Assembly: GCA_015680685.1 (NCBI GenBank)
Contig: MNCI01023742.1
Coordinates: 1,320,979-1,384,978 of the forward strand
Reading direction: 5' to 3'
Source of the DNA: Gnetum montanum
Lineage: Eukaryota; Streptophyta; Gnetopsida; Gnetales; Gnetaceae
DNA: 64,000 nucleotides
The notes below the pieces were generated by a model that saw only the letters and a list, made by a program, of their open reading frames with translations, ran no database searches and had not been told where the DNA came from. The translations under genes and the position numbers were made by a program. This document shows, in pieces, positions 33,828-44,560 of the stretch. The stretch's first letter is position 1. Each line of letters opens with the position of its first letter.

Positions 33828-35331
33828 AGATCTAACAAAAAATGGAAGAGTAAAATAAGTGCTACCCTAAAAAGGTTAACAAAAATAACAAATAAAAGAC
33901 ACAAAATAAGTTGCTAAGGGTTCCACTAGAAAGACATGTTACCCATGCTTGAAGGTAGTTAGCTTCTCAAAAATGTAAAAATAAAAATAGAGTGACATGA
34001 ATAAAATCCTTTCTTGGGCAATACACCAAGTGATAATACTCCTTCTAACATTGATAGTTTTATGATTATAATTCCATACGTTGAAACGATATGATGTCAT
34101 TGGATGTGGTATGGACTTGGTTTGAATCTTGGACAAAAAGACTAATCATTACCTTAACCACTAATAAAACACAAGAATTCAGTATGCCTATGGTAAGACA
34201 TGTCATCTCCTAATTTTTGCAATTCCTTCTAAAAGCATTTCATCTAACTATTTGAATAATCATAACTTATTATTTTGTGTAACATAAAGTTATTTTTGCA
34301 ATTTGGTGGTACTAACATGTGTGTCTTGCTAAACAAGTATGCATTACATTCAACTCCTTAAGTACCTAAGGACACTTTTAAGCATGGTTATACAAGGGCA
34401 TTAAGGGCTGGAACCTACTTTGGGGAGGACCCATTTGTATAATTGTTATATCGTATACCTACCAAGCAATTACACATCATCTTGAACCTTATGAAACATC
34501 TAAAATACTTCCCATATCATTCACACTATCTGTTCTAATAACACAACAATGTTGTCTTTCTCATCCATTCCATTAATACCTCATATACGTTCATTTCCCA
34601 ATATTCCTTAATCATAAACTTTCAATGCTTATTTTTCATAATTGAAGCATCATCTCCATATCAAGATCCTTTTAACATGATGTATATCTTTCAACTATCC
34701 TATGGAACTCAATTTTTTCCAAGAAAAACATTTGGAAATTTTGATTTTTCTATGGTGACATTGTATGTACAATATCGCATATACAATGTTGTATTTCTGA
34801 TATCACACCCATAAAAACTATATATAGTATGGGGGAGTTAGAAAATATTTTTCATTTCTTAATTTCATAAGAAGGGAGTTGTTACCAATTTTGCCTTTTA
34901 GCTAAGAGTTCTAACACTCCAACTTCTAATGCCCATAACTTACTCAATATTGCCCCAATTTGCATGATTTTTGAATCTATATGATCCCAAAGTGGTTACC
35001 TTAGTTGTGGGGGATGCTAGTAAGGCAAATTTGAGTCAATTTTTTCAAAATTACTAATAACTAAAAGGTATTATAGGGTTAATTCTAAGAAAACATATTA
35101 AGAATTTTTAAAGTAAATTACTCATGTGTAGGCCAAGAAAAACTTTAAGAAGACTTCTAATTGACCATTCCACTCATTTAAAGTACTAATGGGGTTGTTA
35201 TTAAAATATTTTCTAACTCTACAATCATAATGAAATAAGAACTTGATAAAACTAAGGATATGAGTAAGGTTTTAAATTGTTCCTCATTTATGAAAATATT
35301 GTAGTAATTCTAAACACTTCATTAATTGTAG
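33828..35331 (+). other. Resumed post-pol region and ORF3 leader of element 2
   Basis: Continues element 2. The family blocks GAAAGACATGTTACCCATGC (33931-33950) and CTACTTTGGGGAGGACCCAT (about 34411-34430) are here. A putative internal promoter follows: several (A/G)ATATC motifs (34755-34805) and ACTATATATAG with TATA at 34819-34826. The AGTTGTGGGGG motif lies at 35003-35013 with a possible donor GTG|GTTACC just before. It ends in TTAATTGTAG directly against the ORF3 ATG at 35332. Confidence 0.65.
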
Positions 35332-38035
35332 ATGCACAAGGAGAACCCTCACAACTAGTAGGTAAAAGACCACAAGGCCATGGAAGAGAACAAGCGATCG
35401 AGAAAAATTTGCAAGCAAAATAAGGAGAGTAGGAAGCATAATCCTTTAACATCATCAACAAACTCCTAACATAGAGCAATCTGATCAAGTAGAAGTGGAT
35501 GTTCCACCAGTGCCCATATAGGGATAACAACTTGCATTGTAAGTTGAATTCCTTTAGCCTATTCAGGAAAAATCCATCATGTCAATAGTCATTGTGGAAC
35601 TCAAGTTTGGTCTATTCTTGGAATTTTCTCTAGAAGCTGTTAAGGCCCAACTTTAGTCATCTTCTTTGTGGCCTACTCTAACAAACAATGGAGAATGGTA
35701 TCTAGGAGAAACACTCCAGTTTTCACAAAATTGAGAAGTTGATGCAATAGTCAAAATTGAAGGAATCTTAGTATCTTACTCAGTTAAGGCAATCGCAAGG
35801 GTATTGAATGTGCCTAATCAAGGAGCAAAGCTGACACATATATCAACCAAATATAACATAGACACCAATACGCTATGGTTATAGTTGGTGTATGATAAGG
35901 AAAATAAAGAATATAGTGAAGTGACTGTAGAAGAAAAGATCTATTTCAAAATTGACACTTATCACATGTTTCCTACCAACAAATTGAGTAGAATCTCTAC
36001 ATATGTGGCTAGAGGAAGTGCAATATTAATAGAAAAATTCAATGCAAATTTTGGTCACCTCTACTTCACAAAAATTAAAAGGTAGTTTAAAGTAAAGAAG
36101 GCAGGGAAGTTAACACTTCCATTTCCTTGCCTTATCTAGAAGTTACGTAAATGAACTAGTATCCAAGGGTATACAAATGATGCATTGAGGAAGGCACATA
36201 ATGCTTCCTATGCCAAAATGCTCAAGCCAGTTCCTTTCAAAAAGGACCAATTAGAAGAACAACCAGGCACTGATGAGACTACCCAAACCATAGGACACCA
36301 AAAATAGCAACCACAAGTTCCATCACTGCCACTGCAAGATTACTGGCCTTCAATGAGTCATTTGTAGCAAATTGTAGAAACTATTAGTTGGGAAGCAAAG
36401 AAGATACCAATCTATTCAAAGTTATTAATGATGTAGTCAAACCAACCATTTCAACCAATCCTGCTAGTGGAGAAATATCATTGCAGTCTAGAGGAGAGTC
36501 CAAGTGGTCACAAAAAATTTCCAAGAACGCCACCTCATTCTAAGTGGTGCTTGAATTTGGAGAAGGAGCTACAATTGTGGTCATGCAACATCATGATGTA
36601 AAGAGAATCATAGAAGTGATCATAGATGACATCAAAGAATCATTTAATGTACTTATTGTGCCACCAACTAATATTTCTAGAACTAAATATGCTCAAACGC
36701 TAGTTGGTACCTCTATGACTCCTACAAAACATGAACATGTGTTAGATAGACCATTATAAATAGGACAAGTTATCACAAATCTATTTGATATTCCTAGTGA
36801 TATCACTACAACATAGTCTAAATTAATTACCATCAAAGGAAAAGTAATCATGGCTAAAATTAGGGTAAAGCATGCAAAGAATGAGCTTCGCTAATTATAG
36901 GAAGAGCTTATAGCCTTGAGAGTAGAAAGGAAAGATCCAACTTATTTCATAGCACTAGATTAGATAGCACAATGTAGAACTAAGTAGATCAATTTCCTCC
37001 TTAAGAACAAGAAAGATATAGTAAGAAGAATAATATGAAATTCTTTAGTAGTTGAAACCCAATCATATGCCCATACCAAAGCACTTGCTACCTTACAGGA
37101 AGAAAATAAAAAACTTTCTATAAACAACATGAGGTTGGCCACAGTAGAAAAATAGGAAAACACTCTAGAAGAAAGCATCCATCAGTTGAGAGAGTAGCTA
37201 ATGAGGGTCAACTAAGATATGAGCTACCTCACAAGAGAAAATAAAACCCTCTCTATGGAGGAGGTACACACTGTTAGATAGAAATTAGCCATTGAAATTA
37301 GTGCATGGAAAATTGAGGCTAAGAAACATGAAAGGCTCAAAGAATAATTCCAATACCAAGTGAGCATGTACAAGCAAATAAATAAGAAAAAAATCTATAT
37401 GGTAGAGGTCAAAATCAATTCTATTACAACACAAAATCCTAATTAGCAGTCCATCTTAGATAGCATAGTCAAAACCTATCAAGTGAAAGTGAAAAATAAA
37501 GACCTATAGTTAGAGAATTTAAAAAAATACATGGTAGTAGAAAATGTCTATTATGCTAATTTTTCCATGTTAACAATAGGTAAGCCCAGAAATGAGCTAG
37601 AACAACAATTAGCAACCACATATTCCTTGTACAAGAAGAAGTTTGTAGATAGAAGAGATGTTGTACAAAAACTTCAAGTAGTAAACTCAGAACTGGAAGT
37701 AATTAAGGCTGGCTACCAGGGCAAAAAGATGTAGTAGTGAATTTCACCAGAAGATTAATAGACTATCATGAACTCAAAGAGAAGGCTAGAGCTTTTCAAT
37801 AAGAGAGACAATAGTTTGTGACATGATATGTTAAAGCCAATCAGATGTTTTCGCAACTACCATATCCATGAAACATGTCAAATACATCCAACATTGTTTC
37901 ATCATCATGAATAATCCATGATCCTAGAATAAAAGAAGAGAAGTTGCAGGTGCTCCTAAACAAATACCAATTTAATAAGATTGACGACAAGAGGAAGAAA
38001 CCTATGGAAAATCCACCTTTGCCTAGAACAACATA
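35332..38035 (+). pseudogene. ORF3 of element 2
   Basis: Homologous in order and motifs to ORF3 of M and element 3. The ATG abuts an acceptor-like AG but a frame change follows within a few codons. The central domain is best kept at 35885-36085 (YSEVTVEEKIYFKIDTYHMF, SRISTYVARGSAIL). The coiled-coil-like region runs from about 36540 (EFGEGATIVVMQHH) to 37800, with KPRNELEQQLATTYSLYKKK at 37582-37641. The C-terminal Pro/Lys-rich tail KKPMENPPLP is at about 37995-38025. Many stops. Confidence 0.75.
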
Positions 38036-38226
38036 AGACTACACTCAATCTTACCACATTTTTTTTAGTTTTTGTTAAAATTGTCATGTCATGTGTTCAT
38101 TTTTGTAAACTCTACTGCAGCACTAGAGAGTCATGTATATAGAAGCTAGTGTCATGTAAATCTACCTTTCAATTTTGTAAGGAACTCCATACTCATTTTG
38201 TTTTAACTTAAGGACAAGTTTTCAGT

Positions 38227-38240
38227 CAGTCTTGGGGGTA
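38227..38240 (+). other. Polypurine tract of element 2
   Basis: CAGTCTTGGGGGTA directly before the LTR start TGATAAATCC, after the usual ACTTAAGGACAAGTTTTCAGT context. Confidence 0.85.
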
Positions 38241-39082
38241 TGATAAATCCAACTTTTCATGGCAATGATATCATATCTATGATGTTGTAGATACATTATC
38301 ATATTTTAGTATACATTATCATATAAATGATATTGTGGGGTTTGTTGGAACCTATATAAGCATCACTTAGGTGCACGAATCCATGATAGATTTGATAGCC
38401 TAGTAAAGAAACTCTTTTAGTTTATTTTCTTAAATTTAGTACTTAGTAGTGTGTGCCTACAGTGTGATGTTTTGTAATTAAATAGAATCTTTATTTGAAT
38501 ATGATGTACTTGGATGCATTGCATGACTAGAAATAAAGATCAAGATTACTCTACATCATTGCAAGAACACTTAGTTTTATTTTATTTCCAATTAGTTTAC
38601 TATTAACTACTTTCATAGTTAATGTTTATGATTACTTGCAATTTACTTTTAATGTCATTAAGTGGTAAGTGTAACTACTTGGTAAGCTAGTAGTACTATC
38701 ACTTGGTACACCCAGTAGTGTTGTACTTGGTAATCCCAATAGTAGTTGCACAAAGTACAAGGTGTGATCAAAAGATTAGGACCAACTACTCATCGCATAG
38801 GCTAGTTTAGATTTATTTTACTGTCACTAAGATTTAGAAACCTTTACTTTCCCTTCATGTTTATTAGGAGCATAATGGCCAAGTCAACATCAATTATCAT
38901 ATACCTCATCATGACTTCAATCACACGTTTGGATTTTACTAACTCATATGGGAAGACAACGATCATGAATGCTAACTAATTACTAGTATAATCACATTAC
39001 CTTATTTGCAAAGTTTGACTGAGATTATGGGTAAACACTCCTATCTTATATGGTTGGGTGTTGGATACTCCATCGCTCATCA
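38241..39082 (+). repeat. 3' LTR of element 2
   Basis: 842 bp, TGATAAATCC to CCATCGCTCATCA. U3 has ATGATATCATA-type motifs; CTATATAAG near 38352 is a TATA box; TGGTTGGGTGTTGGATACT marks the conserved 3' end. No matching left LTR is in the window. Confidence 0.88.
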
Positions 39083-39099
39083 CCATTACTTTCAATGTT

Positions 39100-39490
39100 C
39101 TCAATCATCATCATGCTTTATTGATTATTCAAAAGTGGACTCTCTCTTTTAATCCAACATCTCCTAAATCTTGAAAGGTTCTTTGTTTTGTTGAATTGTT
39201 GAATCTTTCATTAATTTTTGAAAAAGTTGAAAGGGATATTCTCTCTTGTATTAGGTCAATCAAACATTCTAAAACCCTTCTTACAACTAGTGGGTTTTCC
39301 ATAATTTGATATATGATTGAAGTGGATTTTGATTCGCTTAAGTTAGAAATTCTTCTATGTGCTGGTGGAATTGATTGTGTGAAAAATGTTATTTATTGTA
39401 ATCTTCCAAATTCATATCACTATTTTCATCAATAGGGTTATATGTTTGATTTGTGTCCTTTTATGCTGCAAAAAAGGTAATGCAAGTACA
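39100..39490 (+). pseudogene. LINE ORF1-like (DUF4283-type) remnant
   Basis: A weak but ordered match to the nucleic-acid-binding ORF1 of plant LINEs. A W-x-x-x-FNP segment (about 39130-39150) and a hydrophobic LxLxFE--ERDI segment are followed by VDFDSLKLEI (about 39318-39348). Then comes a degenerate zinc-knuckle area Y-x-NLP ... GY-x4-CP (about 39385-39455), where the consensus Cys and His are mostly changed. It stands on the opposite strand from LINE A and B. No RT is attached. Confidence 0.4.
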
Positions 39491-40204
39491 TTTGTAACAA
39501 GCTATTGTAAATGCTACTAAGGTTTCTTTTGTAAATGTTATAGATCTTGCTAAGATGTTTTCTACAAATGCAACAAATTCTAAGACGATTTCTTCTACTA
39601 ACATTTTAGCAATTAGCCCATCCCTTTCTTTTACTATTATCTAATAGAATGGTTACTCATGGAAGGTTTCAATGAAATCAGTTTCAAAAAATTCTTCAAT
39701 AACTAAGGTGAAATAATTATATTTTCCTCAGGTTTCATAAAATCTTGTTGTTCATATAGATGATTTTCAACCGATCGTTCATAATAAATAAACATTGAGT
39801 AAATAAACATCAAGAAAGGCTATCTATTAGTGATTATGTGTCAAATCTTTAAAAAGATAGCATGTTCAAAATATTTTAACTTGTAATAATTCATTTTCAG
39901 CTATTGGTTAACATATGAATATCTTTTGATAATGTTGATTCTATTGACAAGGCAAGGGCTTCCTCCTCCTTCATCCAATGTTAATCTTTTTATGAAATTT
40001 CCAATTTCTTACCTTAAAACAAAGGTTTTTCAAGATTGGTTGTAAGGATGAAAATTTAGAAAGACATCCTCAAAATAGTTAGGCCTTTTTCTTATTGATT
40101 TGGAGTTGTAGTACTCCTCTACTTTTTTATTTTTATTTTTAATATATATATATATATACTTTGGGTCCAACACCCCTTTCATCATGTAAGTAGGTGCTAA
40201 TAGT
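39491..40204. other. Unassigned AT-rich stretch
   Basis: No gene seen. An (AT)n microsatellite lies at about 40140-40157, and a sequence ATCATGTAAGTAGGTGCTAA near 40184 has a relative at about 49138. Confidence 0.5.
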
Positions 40205-40235
40205 AGGTTGCTTCAGTGGTTAGCTCATTGTCTTA
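40205..40235 (+). repeat. tRNA-like SINE head, left part
   Basis: GCTTCAGTGGTTAGCTCATT then GTCTT looks like the D-arm (A box) and 5' anticodon arm of tRNA-Thr(UGU). It is interrupted after TCTTA by element 4 and resumes at 48940. Confidence 0.5.
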
Positions 40236-41213
40236 TGATGAATCATCAGTTGGATGGGATATTGATGATGCTACATCACATCTGCAATATCATTGATGCT
40301 ATATCACATATATTTGACAAAAAGTCAACTTTTGGTTAGCTAAGATATCATAGCTTCAATATCTTAGCTCTGGAATTAAAGACCTAATATCACATATCTG
40401 ATATCGAATCACATGCTACGTTATCAGATATTCGATATTGTAAGATGTGTGCCAACCTATAAATATAACACTTGGGCACATGGTTCGAGAGTGAGTTAGT
40501 CAATAGACTAGTTGAACTCTTACAATTTTATTTCATACTCTTAGAGAATAGTTAGTGAGCACCTGCAATGTGGATCTAATATAATTGTACAATGTCTTAT
40601 TTGAGTGGCAATGTACCTAGACACATTCCATGAATGGTAATAAGATCAAGATTGATTCTTATTCATTACAGCACTTTGACTTAGATTAGATTTACTTTCC
40701 ATGCAATTTAATTTTCATGTACTTAGTTAGTATTTACATTTTCATGCACATTAATGAATTAGTGGAATGAGAATAACTAGTTTTGAGTGTAAACATGTAT
40801 TCACTTGGTAACCCTAGCAGCATTATTGCTTTGTTTGCCCAGTAGCATAAAGCATGGTAGTCCTAGTAGTGGATATGTGGGTTCAAGACATGTGTGGTAA
40901 GCTGGGAATGGACACTCATCACCCGTAGGCTAGTTTAGACTTTACCTTCCATTGTTAATTGGTTAAATAATTGAACTTTTATTATCGTTAGGAGTAGCAT
41001 ATGGCCGAAACAACATCAATTATCATATGCCTCACTTTGGACTAAACCATACATGACAACGCTACCACTAGTTAAGTGGGAAGATAATGAACTGTAATCA
41101 AGGAATAACGATCTATATGCCACAACTAATTCCATCCATGAAATTTGACCGGATCATGCATGAACACTTGTGATTCATATGGTTGGGCATAAGGCATACC
41201 TTGTCGCTCATCA
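40236..41213 (+). repeat. 5' LTR of element 4
   Basis: 978 bp, TGATGAATCATCAGTTGG to GTCGCTCATCA. TATA box CTATAAATATA (TATA at 40458). U3 holds about ten (G/A)ATATC-type motifs. Confidence 0.93.
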
Positions 41214-41233
41214 TTCGTACCGTTTCTAGGGAT
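41214..41233 (+). other. Decayed primer-binding site of element 4
   Basis: TTCGTACCGTTTCTAGGGAT follows the LTR and is recognisable as the tRNA-Asp PBS with several changes. Confidence 0.7.
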
Positions 41234-41339
41234 GGTGCTATTTATCTAGATTAGTTATATTATACACCATCTTTGTAAAGGTATTAACAATCTATCTCTT
41301 AGAAAATATTATAATTTTAAGTCATACATATTATCAAGT

Positions 41340-44300
41340 ATAATAATATCTTCTTCACATATTACCAAGATTGCATCACATGAGGAAAGCACTTATAGGG
41401 AAAATAATATGATTTATACTAAAGAAAATTGGAGTGAACAACCTTAAGTGAGGGTTTCCTATGATCATTTAGACCCTTACTATACTCAAAGATTATGTTC
41501 AACTAATGCAAAAAATCCTAGAGAAGATGGAGTAAGTCCTAGATCAAGGAGGGCATCAAGGCCTCAAACCTCCTATAAACCTAAACAAGATAAATCAAGG
41601 GACTATGGATAGAACTATAAGGGCCATGACAATTCTCCCAATTCCTCATCTTCCTCTTCCTCTTCCTCTTTCTCTTCAACATCTAGTTTTGATGATGATG
41701 AATGTAGGTATAGAGATAGAGCTCCACTATGGGTTCAAGATAAAAATAGAAATCAAAACCAAAGGCAAAATCAAAGACATTAAAATGAGCATAGAAAAGA
41801 TCATCACAATCGAACAAATAGAAACATAGATTATCACCATGACTTGTCTAGTATAAATGTTGGCTACTAGGGGATTGACATATATTAGGGAGGTAGTTCA
41901 AATACCCCAAAGGCATCAAAGGAATAGGTGCATCAAATGTCTTGACATGAACAACATTCATAAATTTAGGGGAGGCTATAATTTTGATCCAAAACATCAC
42001 TTACAAGCCTTCCATAATGCCTGTGCCTTGCAAAATATTGAAAATTAGTGGCAAAAGCTTAAGCTCTTCCCTATAACACTAATAGATGAAGCTAAAAGTT
42101 GGTATAGATCATTAGAACCAAGTTCCATTCACTAATGGTCCACAATGCTAGAACTGTTCAACGAAAAATACCAAACTTATGTGAGAGTGTCCAACCTAAG
42201 AAAACAAATCCAAGGGTGGAAGCAAGAAAATCATGAACCCTTGGATGTGGCCTTGGATAGATACTATTCACTACTACATAGATGTCCCAACCATGATTTC
42301 TCTCAAAAAGAGAAACTTTTCCACATCATAGATGGGCTTTGTAATGAAAAAAGGGAGACCCTTAAGATTTATGCCCAAGGTCAGTTATACAAACTAAAAG
42401 TACATCAGATATAAAGGCTAATTGAGTGGGTGGAAAAAGAAGAAGCAGAGATATGTAAATGAGAGACTGTTGATGAGTGGCGAGGTACCCCTACACTCAA
42501 CCATATGAATACAAGCATCTCACGTGCAATCTGGTTGAACTCCAAGGACTAAGTGCTTATGCGCCTTATAGAACACTTAAGGTTAATCAATCATTTTCTT
42601 CCCAGACTTACTTGTATTGTCACGGTTGTATGGTTGAGTAAGTCTGAGGTATATGATTTTTATAAATTTTATCTTTTTATCGCCTATGCTAAGACAGGAA
42701 AGGGTGAAGAGACTAAGTAACTAACTTTCACTAACTAAGCTTTAATCATCCTAGCATCAATATCTATTCCCACTTGTCGTACACACCTTGAACCAGTGCA
42801 ACACTACTAGGATTACCAAACACTATTCGTTACTGGGTTACCAAGAATAGCACACGTGCTCGAAGCAGTTGTACTAAATGCACCTAACTAGGAGTTGAGG
42901 ATTGAGAGAGATTAATTATCTAAGAAGAAATTAAGCATTTAACATTAATTAATTCCTATTTAGCTTAGTCCACATCCTGCAAGGTTTATCAAAAAGTTTG
43001 TCTTTATTTCCGTGCACAAATGTGTGCTCAGGGACAATTTGCCCGAATAAAGATCCGTTCACTTTGAGACTCCTATTGCAGGCACATGGAAATTATTCTA
43101 TCTCTGGAATGGTAAAACAGCCATAGTTTAGCTAAGGGTCTAGATCTAGATGATCTTACAAGGGAAAACCACCACCTCTTATTTATACACAAGGCGACAG
43201 GCTGTGATATCGCATACACGATATTGCGTCCCATCAACTATAGAGGAAAATAACTAGGATCCAACTCTTTAATAGTAAAGGATTCATATCTATGATGAGG
43301 ACAAAGAGGTAGCTCTCTATGAGGTGACTTCAAAATAAACCTTGTTATTACAAAAGTCTATTAATGAGCTTGAAGTAGCACTGGATAAGATGTCAAAATG
43401 GATAAATGAGAAAGTTACAACTTGTGTAGAAATCATAGAGGAGAGGGTAATGCAAAATAGATCAAGTGATCACAAAAAAAGGAAGAAAAGGGACCAAGAG
43501 ATAACTAAGAACACTGATAAAAAAAAGGGAAAATGGATATAGAAGAAGAGACTATAGACTCAACCATTGAAAAAGATGATGGATGTGACATCTACATATA
43601 TGACTATCTGAAGGGCTATTTCCCAATCATGTTACATCTACATGAGTATTGGGCTTTTTCATTGAATCCTAAGTTCATACAAAAGAAAATGCCTAGGAAA
43701 TTACCTTTCTCACAAGATAATTATAAAAAACCCTACAACTAATAGTACTATCCTAGTGGGACTTCTTATCAACATCAAAACTACTATCAATTGTAGTGGA
43801 AAAACCCACAGTCATGAGGGAGGCCATCATCAAACCAGACCTACCCTTACTACTAGCCAAACCTATACAGGTATTATGTTCAAAAACCTATTTCCCCAAC
43901 TAGTTCTACTTCCTCTACTTCAAATCACCACTACCACTCTCCCGAATATCATTGACCTGTGACATCTTCTAAAGGATCACCACCTCACACCTCTCATCCT
44001 CCATCATATCCTTAATTATCTGATACTTCCCTCCACCATATTTCACCATTAATAACACAAGAAGGTTTGGCATCACAACATCAACAAAAGAATGTCACTT
44101 GTGCTATGAACATACAAAAAAATGATAATGCCAGTAGATCTCCACCAAAATCTCAAAAACGCCCTTTCTTTAGGATAGTTCCCATGTGTAAGCACAATAC
44201 TCATGGACCTACTACCTCATCAAAACTAGCACAAGGCCAATCTAATGCAACAACCTTCCTTGCCAGAACAATGTATCCTAATCATACAAAAATGGCAACA

Positions 44301-44560
44301 ACCATTACCACTCCAATACAAGACATAAACAATGAACGTATCATTGTGGATAGATAGGAAAATCCATGCATCACTAATAGTAAAGGGTGCAATTGTGACC
44401 AAAAATTCAAAATATTAACACAACCCACAAAAAATTTCAAGAATAAGTGTGTGAGCAAAAACTAGTCTACATAGTAGCCACTAAACTAGAAGACACCTAG
44501 TGGCTTGAAAATGAGAATAAATTTTTTTTTCAAAAATGCATGGAAGCAATTGATCCACTT
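41340..44560 (+). pseudogene. gag remnant of element 4 (interrupted by a solo LTR)
   Basis: A Ser-rich run (about 41640-41695) and an Arg/Asn/Asp-rich linker (41700-41850) precede the core (about 41980-42470): HLQAFHNACALQNIEN, LFNEKYQTYVRVSNLRKQIQ, FHIIDGLCNEKRETLKIYAQ. The frame is broken at 42470 by the solo LTR and continues at 43237. There the joined reading (TVEENN-DPTL) matches KEFNWDPSL of element 3. Coiled-coil-like ELEVALDKMSKWINEKV is at 43363-43415. The zinc-knuckle is decayed to CDIYIYDYLKGYFP (about 43587-43625). Linker continues to a CITNSKGCNC remnant (about 44368-44397). No protease core. Confidence 0.8.
42471..43236 (-). repeat. Solo LTR inside gag of element 4
   Basis: 766 bp; plus strand TGATGAGTGGCGAGGTACC to GCGTCCCATCA. 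Flanks ACTGT (42466-42470) and ACTAT (43237-43241) are a 5-bp duplication with one transition. The minus-strand TATA box is at 43179-43187, and U3 carries GCGATATCAC motifs. It is closest to the 5' LTR of element 5 (51473). No internal sequence, PBS or PPT: the product of LTR-LTR recombination. Confidence 0.92.

Larger units (their letters stand above)
5421..39082 (+). mobile_element. Element 2: Ty3/gypsy retrotransposon with ORF3, split by nested insertions
   Basis: The oldest host of the nest. Its left part is 5421-11917 (gag, protease, RT, RNase H, integrase, start of post-pol region) and its right part 33828-39082 (rest of post-pol region, ORF3, PPT, 3' LTR). The two parts are separated by element M, flanked by CTTAT at 11913-11917 and 33823-33827. 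Joined, it is about 11.7 kb without a 5' LTR. The 5' LTR and PBS are missing; gag-leader sequence begins directly at the end of the element 1 LTR. Confidence 0.85.
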
